Shown here: positions 19,445-28,418 of the stretch, piece by piece | Layout of the letters: each line of letters starts with the position of its first letter | How positions within the stretch are numbered: the stretch's first letter is position 1 | Source of the DNA: Clostridiales bacterium | Lineage (GTDB): Bacteria; Bacillota; Clostridia; Lachnospirales; Lachnospiraceae | Assembly: GCA_018369015.1 (NCBI GenBank) | Contig: JAGZDD010000004.1 | Span: 8,286-72,285 of the forward strand | Length of the DNA: 64,000 nt | Reading direction: 5' to 3' | Notes under the pieces: model-generated | Databases searched by the model: none | What the model was told of the DNA's origin: nothing | Seen by the model: the letters and a program-made list of their open reading frames with translations, nothing else | Program-made: the position numbers and the translations under genes

Positions 19445-19485
19445 ATTATGGGTGAAAAAGGCGGGGGGGAGTAAAACCTGTTAGC

Positions 19486-20451
19486 TTAATGTATCCATTG
19501 GTTTCGGTATTCTTTTGGTGAAACACCATATCTTTTTTTAAATTCCCTGTTAAAATAGCTTCGGTCGTAAAATCCAAGCATATCTACAAGATGGTTGATT
19601 GGCATGTCCGTTTCCTTTAAATAGGCTGTAGCTTTAAAGAACTTCAGGTCATTGACCACACAGGAGAAGGTCTTTGCGGTATGGAGCCTGAATAAATTCG
19701 ACAGATAATTCGGGTGATAATGGAAGTGGGACGCCAGCTCCTGTAAAGTTACAGTATTTAAATGCTCATTAACGTAAGCCATGACTGAGGAAAACAGCAG
19801 CTCTTTACTGGATATAGATTCAATATGGAAAACATGGTTCCTGAGCAATTCGGTAAATGTCAATGACAGATAAGCCTGAATGGCACCATGGCAGCCGGGG
19901 CTGTTTTGAAAATACTCACAGATCAGCTTTTCGATGAACAGGCGGGCATTGCTGGAGGTGTTTTGTTCAAAATAAATATATTGTTCATGGTTTTTCGCAT
20001 TATACGTAGAGTTCATAAAAAAACTGCTCAACACATCATTATCTGCCAAAAGGAAGAAAAAAGATTTGGCAAGAATCTGTTTATCAATAAGAATATTAAA
20101 AATAATACTTGAATCGTCGTCAATGGCAATTCCGTGCCGGATATTCATATTTAACAGGCAAAACTCTCCCTCGCTTAATTCAATCCCATGGTTTGCAAAA
20201 TGCTGATGGCAGTTACCTGAGTGGACATAGACAAGCTCGAAGCAATTATGGGTGTGCAGGCGGGATGGATCCAGACAGTTCGCAATTTTAGGATGCAGGA
20301 TAATGGCAATATCGCCGCAAGGTTCAAGATCATGGAGATTAAATTCTTCATTGGACTGAACCTTTTTTTGGATTTCTTTTAGAAGTTTCGGATTGCTTTC
20401 CAGGTTCAATCGAGTTTCAATGATATATTTATCAATCAGTCTGTTTATCAT
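19486..20451 (-). CDS. AraC-family regulator with cupin sensor domain
   Basis: Transcription factor of 321 residues. The N-terminal half contains a cupin arm (LHTHNCFELVYVHSG then LSEGEFCLLN near residues 80-120) that normally binds a sugar or other small ligand. The last 100 residues are the AraC double HTH (FHYHPNYLSNLFRLHT and LGFYDRSYFNREFKKRYG). The start is ATG at 20451, preceded on the minus strand by GGGGG; a TTG 15 bp further out is possible. It is divergent from the esterase operon at 20612, and direct repeats in the shared 160-bp region fit binding by this protein. It is probably a ligand-responsive activator of that operon. Confidence 0.9.
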   Translation of the reverse strand: MINRLIDKYIIETRLNLESNPKLLKEIQKKVQSNEEFNLHDLEPCGDIAIILHPKIANCLDPSRLHTHNCFELVYVHSGNCHQHFANHGIELSEGEFCLLNMNIRHGIAIDDDSSIIFNILIDKQILAKSFFFLLADNDVLSSFFMNSTYNAKNHEQYIYFEQNTSSNARLFIEKLICEYFQNSPGCHGAIQAYLSLTFTELLRNHVFHIESISSKELLFSSVMAYVNEHLNTVTLQELASHFHYHPNYLSNLFRLHTAKTFSCVVNDLKFFKATAYLKETDMPINHLVDMLGFYDRSYFNREFKKRYGVSPKEYRNQWIH

Positions 20452-20493
20452 AAAAATCCCCCGCAAACAGTTCTATAAGAAATAGGCAAAATA

Positions 20494-20549
20494 TACAATG
20501 GGTGAGTGTGAATAACTACAATGTATTTTGAATGTGCTGCTGATATAAT
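20494..20549 (+). promoter_or_regulatory. Extended -10 promoter with TACAATG direct repeats
   Basis: TGATATAAT (20541-20549) is an extended -10. TACAATG occurs at 20494-20500 and 20517-20523, the same face of the helix 23 bp apart; the second copy overlaps the -35 position, where no good -35 hexamer exists. This is the arrangement of an AraC-dependent promoter. Confidence 0.65.
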
Positions 20550-20611
20550 AAAATTGCGTTAGAGATATATTTATTTTGCATAATAATTTAAATTTTGTCA
20601 AGGAGGGAATT

Positions 20612-21511
20612 ATGGCATTTTACAAGTGTAATTTTATTTCCTATACGTTGGGCCGGGCTGTGGATATATGTGTTACCGTTCCATCGCCTCCGCTGCCGGG
20701 AGCAATTTGCGGTAAAAGGACACATCAGCATAAGGCGCCCTACCCAGTCCTGTATCTGCTCCACGGCGGCGGGAATGACTGTCACAGCTGGTTTTTATAT
20801 ACTCAGCTGCGCTACTTTGCCGAGGTCAGGAATATTGCTGTTGTCACAATGTCAGCAGAGAATGGGCGTTATGCCGATCATCCCGGCCATGGCCCTAAAT
20901 ATTTTACATTTATCGAAAAAGAGCTTCCAGAATTTATAAGCGCCTATTTTCCGGTATCGGCAAAGGCAAAAGATACCTATATTGCAGGGCTGTCTCAGGG
21001 AGGCGCCGGGGCATGGGCGCAGGTTCTGGATCATCCGGAAAGGTATGCGGCGTTTGGGATGCTGTCGTCGTCAGCGGTTGGCCCTATGGGGAGCGGCTGC
21101 AGTTTATCCTTGGAGGGCTTTTACCATGTAGATAAAGCGGATGATCTATTTAATGCGGCCGATATGCCCAAAATACCGGATGACGGCAAGCCGGTTGATT
21201 TTTCAAAATTCAGATTCCCGGTGAAATATAAACCTGTCCATCCGGATGCACTAAAGAGGCTGGAAGAAATCAAACGGGCAGGGCTGCGTTTCCCGAAAGC
21301 CTATATTGGCATCGGAGGCTATGACGGAGGGTTTCTCGGCGCTATGACAACTGCTGTAAAGCTCAATGAGATGGGATTTGACGCAACCTTTGAAGGCGTT
21401 TCCGGCTATGCCCATGAATGGGCATACTGGAATATTGGAATTGAAAGATTTCTTGACTGGCTTCCAAGAACAGATACCTATTACCAGGAAAGCCCAAAGA
21501 GAAGATTTTAA
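20612..21511 (+). CDS. CE1-like carbohydrate esterase 1 (putative esterase, alpha/beta hydrolase)
   Basis: Serine esterase of 299 residues in the esterase D / CE1 superfamily, with no signal peptide. It has the oxyanion segment YLLHGGGNDCHSW, the nucleophile S128 in GLSQGGAG, and the histidine motif GYAHEW near the end. The start is ATG 20612, 5 bp after AGGAGGG. It is the first gene of an operon with a second esterase (13-bp gap), a beta-lactamase-fold protein, an importer and a third esterase. Members cleave acetyl, feruloyl or other acyl groups from plant glycans. Its activity here would be on imported acylated oligosaccharides or glycosides; the acyl group is unknown. Confidence 0.88.
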   Translation: MAFYKCNFISYTLGRAVDICVTVPSPPLPGAICGKRTHQHKAPYPVLYLLHGGGNDCHSWFLYTQLRYFAEVRNIAVVTMSAENGRYADHPGHGPKYFTFIEKELPEFISAYFPVSAKAKDTYIAGLSQGGAGAWAQVLDHPERYAAFGMLSSSAVGPMGSGCSLSLEGFYHVDKADDLFNAADMPKIPDDGKPVDFSKFRFPVKYKPVHPDALKRLEEIKRAGLRFPKAYIGIGGYDGGFLGAMTTAVKLNEMGFDATFEGVSGYAHEWAYWNIGIERFLDWLPRTDTYYQESPKRRF

Positions 21512-21524
21512 GGAGGGAAGAAAT

Positions 21525-22325
21525 ATGGCATATTTTGACTGCTGCTTTACATCCTATACGCTGGACCGGGATGTGGAAATCGGCGTTGTCATTCCGTCGC
21601 TGCCGCTTCCGGGAAATATTGCCGGAGAGAAACGGCATAGAGTGCAGGAACCCTATCCGATACTTATCCTGCTCCACGGCGGAGGGAATAATTATCATAC
21701 ATGGTTCCATTATGCGCCGGTCGAACGCTATGGGGAAGAAAGAAATCTGGCGATTGTTTCCATTTCCGGGGAAAACAGTGAATTTGAAGATCAGGATGAA
21801 GGGCTGAAAATGGGAACATTTTTAGAAACAGAGCTTATGGATTTTTTGACGGCAAATTTTCCGGTGTCAGGACAGGCGAAGGATCATTATATTGCCGGGC
21901 TGTCCATGGGAGGAGCCGGGGCGCGTATGCAGGTCCTCAGGCATCCTGAAAATTACGGGGCTTTCGGCATGTTTTCTTCTGGCGCAAACCGGATGAACAT
22001 GAATGATGATTGTTTTGATCCTGAAAATGTTATCAACAAAAAAGAATTGATCATGCCGGAAGTGAAAGCGCGGATGAGGGAAATTGCAGAACAGGGCATA
22101 CCTTTTCCAAAGGCCTATATTGCCTGCGGGCAGAAAGACTGCCTGTATCCGTGCAGCATGGCCTGGGCGCAATTTTTAAAGGAAATGGGCTATGAAGCAG
22201 AATTTGACGGGCCGGGGGAGTACGCGCATGAGTGGGATTTCTGGGAACTGGAAATACGCAAATTTATGGACTGGCTGCCAAGAACTGACGGATATTACCG
22301 AAAATCGCCGAAACGTTTGATTTAG
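21525..22325 (+). CDS. CE1-like carbohydrate esterase 2
   Basis: Paralogue of the preceding gene, 266 residues. It keeps FDCCFTSYTLDRDVEIGVVIPS at the N-terminus like its neighbour, ILLHGGGNNYHTW, nucleophile S127 in GLSMGGAG, and YAHEWDFW for the histidine. It lacks the roughly 30-residue insertion that esterase 1 has before its last third. ATG 21525 follows AGGAGGG by 7 bp. The tandem duplication with divergence suggests two acyl substrates or two positions on the same substrate. Confidence 0.88.
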   Translation: MAYFDCCFTSYTLDRDVEIGVVIPSLPLPGNIAGEKRHRVQEPYPILILLHGGGNNYHTWFHYAPVERYGEERNLAIVSISGENSEFEDQDEGLKMGTFLETELMDFLTANFPVSGQAKDHYIAGLSMGGAGARMQVLRHPENYGAFGMFSSGANRMNMNDDCFDPENVINKKELIMPEVKARMREIAEQGIPFPKAYIACGQKDCLYPCSMAWAQFLKEMGYEAEFDGPGEYAHEWDFWELEIRKFMDWLPRTDGYYRKSPKRLI

Positions 22326-22338
22326 AGGGAGGAAGGGT

Positions 22339-23844
22339 ATGAAAACAGAGTTAGAACGGACATCTCCGGAAGCCGTTGGGATTCCGTCCGGGTGCATACA
22401 GCAGCTTTTAGACCGGCTGGAATCCGGCTTCACACAACTGCATGGCATTATGATTTACCGTAAAGGGAAAATATGTGCGGAAGGATGGCGGGCGCCTTAT
22501 GCGCCGGGCCAGAGGCATATCAATGCTTCTTTGACGAAAACCTATGCAGGAACGGCTATAGGGATTGCATATACGCAAAAATTGCTGGATCTTGATGAAC
22601 GCCTGGCAGATATTTTTGAAGCTGATATTCCGCAAAGCCAGAAAGATAATCCCAGATTACAGCGTTTGACGATACGCCATTTGCTAATGATGGGGGTTGG
22701 AACACGCAAGCAGGTGAATATTCCAAATAATCTGATTCGGGAATTTTTTGAAATACCGGTTGAAGATGAACCGGGCTCGACGTTCCTTTATAATAATATG
22801 GCGTCCTGTATGCTTGTGGAGATATTAAAAAGAAAGACGAAAATGGGCCTGCATGAATTTTTGAAGCCAAGGCTTTTTGACAAGATTGGTATTGACAGTG
22901 AAAATCTCCGCTGGGAACTGCTCGGGGATATTGAGAACGGGGCAGGCGGTTTGTATTCCACGACAGAAGATAATTTAAGGCTGGGGATATTGTATCTTAA
23001 CGGAGGCCTGTGGAATGGCGAGCGTATTTTGGCCCAAGATTATGTACAGCAGGCGATGGAAAAACAAAATGATACGGCAAATTGGCCGGATTCTTATGCG
23101 GCAGATAATTTCTGCGGGTACGGTTATCAGATGTGGATGTGCAGGCCGGAGAAAAGCTGCCGTATGGATGGGGCCGGAGGGCAGTATGTATTGCTTTTCC
23201 CGAAGCAGGAGATGGCTGTGGCTATCCATGAAATTATACAAAGGCCGGATGCCCCGCACCATATTATGAGCGCCGTATTTGAATGTCTGCTGCCGTATTT
23301 AAAGCCGGAGGCGATAGAACCGGATGTGTCAGAGGCAATGAAGCTGAAACTGAGACTGGATACATTATCATTTCCCAGACCCTGGTGCCGGGCTATACCT
23401 GATCTGGCCCGAAGAATTTCCGATAAGATTTTTAAAGTAACTCAGGGCAATGTTTCCCTGCGGAACACGTTTGCAATGCCCGGGCTGACCGAGGAGATGA
23501 AAGATAGCTGGGAGTTCTTTTCTTTGCAGTTTAATGCAGGAGAGTGCCGGCTGGATATTTGGAAAAACGGGCAAAATATACCGGTGGACATAGGGATTGA
23601 CGGAACAAGCAGACGCAGCCGGGTGACAGACAAGCTTCCGGATATTGTTTATTGCAGCGGGGTGTGGCTTGATGAGTGTACATTTGAGATTTCTTCCAGA
23701 TTTATTGAAGAAAATGAGGAAAAAAAGATCCGGATGAATTTTATTGATGAAGGCCATATCGAGATACAGTACTGTACGCCGGGGCTTAGCATGATTTTTG
23801 GCGGTTATTTTCAGGCCAGGGCGGCAGAAGAAAACAGGAGATAA
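22339..23844 (+). CDS. Class C beta-lactamase-fold serine hydrolase
   Basis: Protein of 501 residues, cytosolic by its N-terminus. The motif SLTK gives nucleophile S64 and K67, and FLYNNMAS supplies the Tyr-x-Asn element near residue 155; the lid and C-terminal GAGGQYVLLFP fit the family. After the catalytic domain (to about residue 330) there is an extra beta-rich domain of 170 residues typical of DUF3471-like or lipocalin-like tails. In a glycan operon such proteins are more likely esterases (family VIII type) or amidases than antibiotic hydrolases. RBS GGGAGGAAGG precedes ATG 22339. Confidence 0.8.
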   Translation: MKTELERTSPEAVGIPSGCIQQLLDRLESGFTQLHGIMIYRKGKICAEGWRAPYAPGQRHINASLTKTYAGTAIGIAYTQKLLDLDERLADIFEADIPQSQKDNPRLQRLTIRHLLMMGVGTRKQVNIPNNLIREFFEIPVEDEPGSTFLYNNMASCMLVEILKRKTKMGLHEFLKPRLFDKIGIDSENLRWELLGDIENGAGGLYSTTEDNLRLGILYLNGGLWNGERILAQDYVQQAMEKQNDTANWPDSYAADNFCGYGYQMWMCRPEKSCRMDGAGGQYVLLFPKQEMAVAIHEIIQRPDAPHHIMSAVFECLLPYLKPEAIEPDVSEAMKLKLRLDTLSFPRPWCRAIPDLARRISDKIFKVTQGNVSLRNTFAMPGLTEEMKDSWEFFSLQFNAGECRLDIWKNGQNIPVDIGIDGTSRRSRVTDKLPDIVYCSGVWLDECTFEISSRFIEENEEKKIRMNFIDEGHIEIQYCTPGLSMIFGGYFQARAAEENRR

Positions 23845-23890
23845 ATACCTGCACGCTGGATGTGCAGACAAAAAAGAGGAGTGAGGTTTA

Positions 23891-25459
23891 ATGAAGAAGT
23901 GGATGGCAATATTTATGGGGATTTTAGTGGCAATGCCCGCATTTTCAGGGTGCGGAAAAAGCCCGGAGCAGGCGGCGCCGGAGGGAACAGGGTCTGACAG
24001 TGCGCAAAACAATGCCCAGAGCGAAGGCGGTGATATTGCGGAGATTATTATGCAGTGGCCATCCGTTACAGGGACGGAGGAAGGGCTGTCCGGCGTTGAA
24101 GATGCGATTAATGCCATAATTGAACCGGAATACGGGATCCATGTAACTTTTGAGCCTGTGCAGTTTAGCAATCTGGCAAACCAGACAACGTTTTCCGTAT
24201 CATCGGGCGAACAGCTTGATTTATGTATTTCCATCGGCACAGGGGTTGGAAGCCTTGTAAGCTCCGGGGCGCTTAAGCCCCTGGATGAATTGGTCGAGGC
24301 TTATGGACAGGATATTTTATCAGCCTGCGGAAGCCGCATTTCAGGGGGATATTGCGGAACACAGCTGTATGGTATACCGACAGCCTATATTAACGGCGAA
24401 GCCTATGGCTTTCAGGTGCTTACAAAATTTTTAGATAAATATCATATTGAAATTGATGAGGACAAAATATATACGCTGGACGAGGCGGAAAAAATTTTTG
24501 ACACGATTAAAGCCGGGGAGGGCGAAGATTTCTACATTTTTGCTACCGGAGATATGCTCACCAGCACCCAGCAAATCCTGGGCGGAGCGGCATTTCCTGT
24601 CGATCAGCTCGGGCAGACATGCGGAAGCGGCGTTTTGATGCTGGATGACTATTTTGGTACGGATAATACGGATTATCAGGTAGTGAATATGTTTGAAACG
24701 GAGGAATACAAAGAAGCGGCAGAGCGGATTTACCGTTGGAACCAAAAGGGATATTTTGCCCCGGATTGCCTTGAAAATACAGATTCCATGGCAATGATGT
24801 CTGCGCTTACTGGCGGAAATTATCTTGGGAATTTTGGCTTTGCCACGGAGGCCTATGGCACAGAAGGCCAGATCGGGGAAGACATGACCCTGATTCGCAC
24901 GGTCGATCTGTACTCGGCTGCCCATATGTTCAGCAATGTATTATGGAGTATTCCTGTGACCAGCAAACACCCCGAGGAGGCTATGAAGTTTTTGAATCTT
25001 TTATATGGAGAGGACAGAACCCTGCTGCATCTGATTAAAAGCGGAATTGAAGGAACGGATTATGAAATTATTGAGGATAACGGCGAGGATCAGGTCATTA
25101 AATATCTGGATACCGGAACCTACCGGATGATGCTTGGAGCTTATGGGGACGTCACCCATTATTTTGTGGAAAGCCCGGCTCCGATTACGAGAAATCAGGA
25201 ATATGACGCTATTTCCGCAGCCTTAAAGCCGGAGCGGGTATCGCCGACACTGGGATATGTCTTTGTTACGGACAATGTCGCCTCCCAATACGCATCGGTG
25301 ACAACAGTTATTTCAGAGTATCAGAGTATTATTACTACGGGAAGCGCTGATCCGGAAACAATACTTCCGGAGTTTATTGAAAAGCTAAAAAGTGCCGGGA
25401 TTGACGATGTGATTGCAGAAAATCAGAAACAGCTGGATGCGTTTTTGGAATCTAAGTAA
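23891..25459 (+). CDS. Substrate-binding lipoprotein of CUT1 importer
   Basis: Second binding protein, 522 residues. Signal peptide with lipobox FSGC and a low-complexity linker, then the conserved region (EDAINAIIEPEYGIHVTF near residue 75) shared with the binding proteins at 9924 and 28419. Overall divergence from them is large, so the ligand probably differs. RBS GAGGAG lies upstream of ATG 23891. The stop is 11 bp before the permease start, so unlike the other two sets no terminator or hairpin lies between. Confidence 0.92.
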   Translation: MKKWMAIFMGILVAMPAFSGCGKSPEQAAPEGTGSDSAQNNAQSEGGDIAEIIMQWPSVTGTEEGLSGVEDAINAIIEPEYGIHVTFEPVQFSNLANQTTFSVSSGEQLDLCISIGTGVGSLVSSGALKPLDELVEAYGQDILSACGSRISGGYCGTQLYGIPTAYINGEAYGFQVLTKFLDKYHIEIDEDKIYTLDEAEKIFDTIKAGEGEDFYIFATGDMLTSTQQILGGAAFPVDQLGQTCGSGVLMLDDYFGTDNTDYQVVNMFETEEYKEAAERIYRWNQKGYFAPDCLENTDSMAMMSALTGGNYLGNFGFATEAYGTEGQIGEDMTLIRTVDLYSAAHMFSNVLWSIPVTSKHPEEAMKFLNLLYGEDRTLLHLIKSGIEGTDYEIIEDNGEDQVIKYLDTGTYRMMLGAYGDVTHYFVESPAPITRNQEYDAISAALKPERVSPTLGYVFVTDNVASQYASVTTVISEYQSIITTGSADPETILPEFIEKLKSAGIDDVIAENQKQLDAFLESK

Positions 25460-25470
25460 GGAAGATGCTT

Positions 25471-26418
25471 ATGAGAAAGACAAAGCAGGAACTGTTAAAG
25501 CCTCCTAAGAAAAAATTTAAGCTAAAAGCGGCCATGCCGGTTTATCTCATGCTTTTGCCCGGACTGCTCTATATGCTGCTGAATAATTATGTTCCTATGT
25601 TTGGCGTGGTGATTGCCTTCAAGCGTCTGGATTTTGGAAAAGGGCTTTTAGGAAGCCCATGGTGCGGCTTTGAAAACTTTAAGTTTTTGTTTGGTTCGTC
25701 GGATGCCTGGATCATTACAAGAAATACGATCGGCTATAATATTATTTTTCTGATTGTGAATAATGTGCTGGCGATTGCAATGGCTGTTCTTCTGAACGAA
25801 ATACGGAATAAACGGACATCGAAGCTGTATCAGACCCTGGTATTGTTGCCCTATTTGATGAGCTGGGTCATTGTCAGCTATCTGGCATATGCATACCTGG
25901 CCAACTCTACGGGGCTTATTAATACAGGCATTTTAGAACCTATGGGATTTGAGGCTGTAAACTGGTATGGCGAAAAAAATATGTGGCCGTTTATCCTCAT
26001 ATTTTTTAACGCATGGAAGGGGGTGGGGTACAGTATGATTATCTATTTATCCAGCGTTGTAGGTATCAGCCGTGAATATTATGAGGCAGCCGCCTTAGAC
26101 GGCGCAGGAAAATGGCAGCAGATTACAAGGATTACTCTGCCCTTACTAAAACCGACGGTAATTACATTGTTCATATTGAGTATAGGAAGAATCCTCAATT
26201 CCGATTTTGGCTTGTTTTATCAGCTGCCGCGGAACAGCTCCCTTCTGTATTCCACAACCCGGACCTTAGATGTTTATGTATACCAGGCGCTGATGCTCAA
26301 TAACAACTATGGAATGTCCAGCGCAGCCAGCGCATTCCAATCAATTGTTGGATTTATCCTTGTACTGTTCTCTAACCAGATTCTGAGAAAATATGAGAAA
26401 AGTAGCGCGCTGTTTTGA
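25471..26418 (+). CDS. CUT1 ABC importer permease (YteP/LplB type)
   Basis: Permease of 315 residues with a basic N-terminal tail (KPPKKKFKLK), then about six membrane segments; PMFGVVIAFKRLDF and the coupling loop EAAALDGAGKWQQITRITLP identify the branch. I chose ATG 25471 because AAGGAAG sits at the correct distance; ATG 25465 overlaps that site. It partners with the next permease and with the binding protein just upstream. Confidence 0.92.
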   Translation: MRKTKQELLKPPKKKFKLKAAMPVYLMLLPGLLYMLLNNYVPMFGVVIAFKRLDFGKGLLGSPWCGFENFKFLFGSSDAWIITRNTIGYNIIFLIVNNVLAIAMAVLLNEIRNKRTSKLYQTLVLLPYLMSWVIVSYLAYAYLANSTGLINTGILEPMGFEAVNWYGEKNMWPFILIFFNAWKGVGYSMIIYLSSVVGISREYYEAAALDGAGKWQQITRITLPLLKPTVITLFILSIGRILNSDFGLFYQLPRNSSLLYSTTRTLDVYVYQALMLNNNYGMSSAASAFQSIVGFILVLFSNQILRKYEKSSALF

Positions 26419-26432
26419 GAGGAGGGAAATGG

Positions 26433-27326
26433 ATGAAATCAAAGGAACACCGGATTACCCAGGTCATTGCCCATTTGTTTTGCGGTATCGCCGCTCTGAT
26501 GGCGCTGCTGCCGTTTATACTGCTGATTATTGCTTCATTTACGGATAATGAGTGGGCAGAGCTTAATGGCTATTCTTATTTTCCGCAAGCCCTGAGCCTG
26601 GAAGCCTATAAATATATCCTTGCCTCTTTAGACACGATCGGGCGGGCTTATCTTATGACGATCATTGTTACGGCAGTTGGAACATTCCTTAGCATTATAA
26701 TTACATCGCTGTTTGCCTGGGCCCTTTGCAGGGATGGGCTGCCCGGAATTAAGCTGGTGAATTTTATGCTTGTACTCACATTGCTTTTTAACGGAGGTAT
26801 TGTTGCTAATTATTATATCTATGCCAATGTTTACCATATAAGAAACACGATATGGGCATTGATTATCCCAAGCCTGCTGATGAATGCGTTTAATGTGATT
26901 CTTATGAAAAATTATTATAAAAACAGTATTCCGGCAGCGCTGCTTGAAGCGGCAAGAATTGACGGAGGCGGGGAACTTTACATATTTTTTAAGGTCGTCA
27001 TGCCCCTGAGCATACCGATATTGGCGACAATAGGGCTGATGACGGGGCTTATGTACTGGAATGACTGGATGAATGGGCTTTACTATTTAACGCCGAGGGA
27101 GGGGAGCCGGTTTTACACAATCCAGATTGTATTAAATAATATTAATGAAAATGTCCAGGCACTGGCTTCCAGCGCTTCGAGCCTGGGAGTATCTGTGACA
27201 GAGCTGCCGAGTACGACGATACGGATGGCGATCGCAACGGTGGGGATTTTGCCGATTTTAGTGATCTACCCGTTTTTTCAGAAATATTTTGTTAGGGGGA
27301 TTACGTTGGGCAGTGTTAAAGAATAG
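26433..27326 (+). CDS. CUT1 ABC importer permease (YtcP/LplC type)
   Basis: Permease of 297 residues. It has LLIIASFTDNEW after the first membrane segment, a coupling loop EAARIDGGGELYIFFKVVMPL, and a slightly longer loop (LTPREGSRF) than its paralogues. ATG 26433 follows GGAGGG by 6 bp; the frame is open upstream only to a TTG overlapping the previous stop. An esterase gene follows 60 bp later, still within the same operon. Confidence 0.92.
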   Translation: MKSKEHRITQVIAHLFCGIAALMALLPFILLIIASFTDNEWAELNGYSYFPQALSLEAYKYILASLDTIGRAYLMTIIVTAVGTFLSIIITSLFAWALCRDGLPGIKLVNFMLVLTLLFNGGIVANYYIYANVYHIRNTIWALIIPSLLMNAFNVILMKNYYKNSIPAALLEAARIDGGGELYIFFKVVMPLSIPILATIGLMTGLMYWNDWMNGLYYLTPREGSRFYTIQIVLNNINENVQALASSASSLGVSVTELPSTTIRMAIATVGILPILVIYPFFQKYFVRGITLGSVKE

Positions 27327-27386
27327 TAATCATCCGGCTATGCCGAACGGTTACAAAGAATTGCTGTGGAAAATGGAGGTTTTAGT

Positions 27387-28238
27387 ATGGCAGTAATTAA
27401 AATGAATTTTTTGTCAAAATTTCTCGGGATGCAGACCAATGTAACGATCTGCCTTCCAAGCTTTAGCTTTGCGGATGTTATGAATGGCAGGGCCAGCGAC
27501 AATTATGTAAAAGGGATGCAGTATCAGGTATTGTATCTGCTCCACGGGGGCAGCGGAGATGATTCGGATTATGTAAACTTTTCCAACATTGTACGTTATG
27601 CCGATGACCATAAGCTGGCAGTTGTAATGCCCTGTGATTATAATGCAGATTATACGGATCAGCCCAATGGCCCCAAATATTGGAGGTATCTGACGGAAGA
27701 GCTTCCGGCGATGTGCCGGAGCCTGTTTGCCTTATCTGACCGCCAGGAGGATAATTTTGTCGGCGGGCTTTCCATGGGGGCGCACGGGGCGATGAAATGG
27801 GCGCTTATGAAACCGGAGATGTTTCGCGCTGCATTAATCATGTCCGGCGCGGCCAGACATCCGGACATTATACAAAATTTCAGCGCTCCAAAGCCGATTC
27901 CCGGCGTGGATCCGGAGATTATGCCTATGCCGGATATGAAAACCATTTACGGTGATCTGACCCGTTTTAAAGGAAGCAATTGCGATGCCTATGCGGCGGC
28001 TGAGAAAAATGCAAAAGAGAAAAAAACGGAAACAAAGTTCTTTTTTACCTGCGGGGATAAAGATTTTGCCATGGCGCGGTGCCGTCAGGGCTATGAAGCG
28101 CTGACGGCTCTCGGCTATGATACATTTTTTGAAAGTGTTCCGGGCTATGCCCATGAATGGGATTTCTGGGATCTTTCCCTGAAAAAAGCCATTGCCCAGT
28201 GGCTGCCCATCCGTCACAGCGCGATTTATCCTGAATAA
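27387..28238 (+). CDS. CE1-like carbohydrate esterase 3
   Basis: Cytosolic esterase of 283 residues: YLLHGGSGDDSDY, nucleophile S129 in GLSMGAHG, and GYAHEWDFW near the C-terminus. It is more distant from esterases 1 and 2 than they are from each other, and resembles the S-formylglutathione hydrolase-like or acetyl esterase branch. ATG 27387 has GGAGG 7 bp upstream. It ends the operon that began at 20612. Confidence 0.88.
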   Translation: MAVIKMNFLSKFLGMQTNVTICLPSFSFADVMNGRASDNYVKGMQYQVLYLLHGGSGDDSDYVNFSNIVRYADDHKLAVVMPCDYNADYTDQPNGPKYWRYLTEELPAMCRSLFALSDRQEDNFVGGLSMGAHGAMKWALMKPEMFRAALIMSGAARHPDIIQNFSAPKPIPGVDPEIMPMPDMKTIYGDLTRFKGSNCDAYAAAEKNAKEKKTETKFFFTCGDKDFAMARCRQGYEALTALGYDTFFESVPGYAHEWDFWDLSLKKAIAQWLPIRHSAIYPE

Positions 28239-28321
28239 CCGCAGGCCTGCAAAGGAAGCCGGAAACGGTTAAAAAAACGCCGCCCAAAGCGTACGCTCCC
28301 CCAATGTCAGAAAAGTATCAT

Positions 28322-28391
28322 CGACAGGTCGTTTTTTTTATGGATACCATCGGCCGTTCGTAATATACTAAAATCATCTTAAACGACAGGT
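28322..28391 (+). promoter_or_regulatory. Candidate promoter flanked by two CGACAGGT repeats
   Basis: CGACAGGT occurs at 28322-28329 and 28384-28391, each close to a T-run. Between them TATACT (28364-28369) is a fair -10, without a convincing -35. This is the likely promoter of the binding-protein gene at 28419, with a regulator site on each side. The remaining 28239-28321 shows no clear terminator. Confidence 0.4.
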
Positions 28392-28418
28392 TTTTAATGA
28401 TAAAGGAGGAGCGTTCGG

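Noticed and set aside
19462..19468. G7 tract as a third switch
   Set aside because: It is intergenic, downstream of two gene ends, and affects no reading frame.
22339..23844. Beta-lactamase resistance gene
   Set aside because: The SLTK and Y-x-N motifs occur in many esterases; it lacks a signal peptide and lies in a glycan operon.
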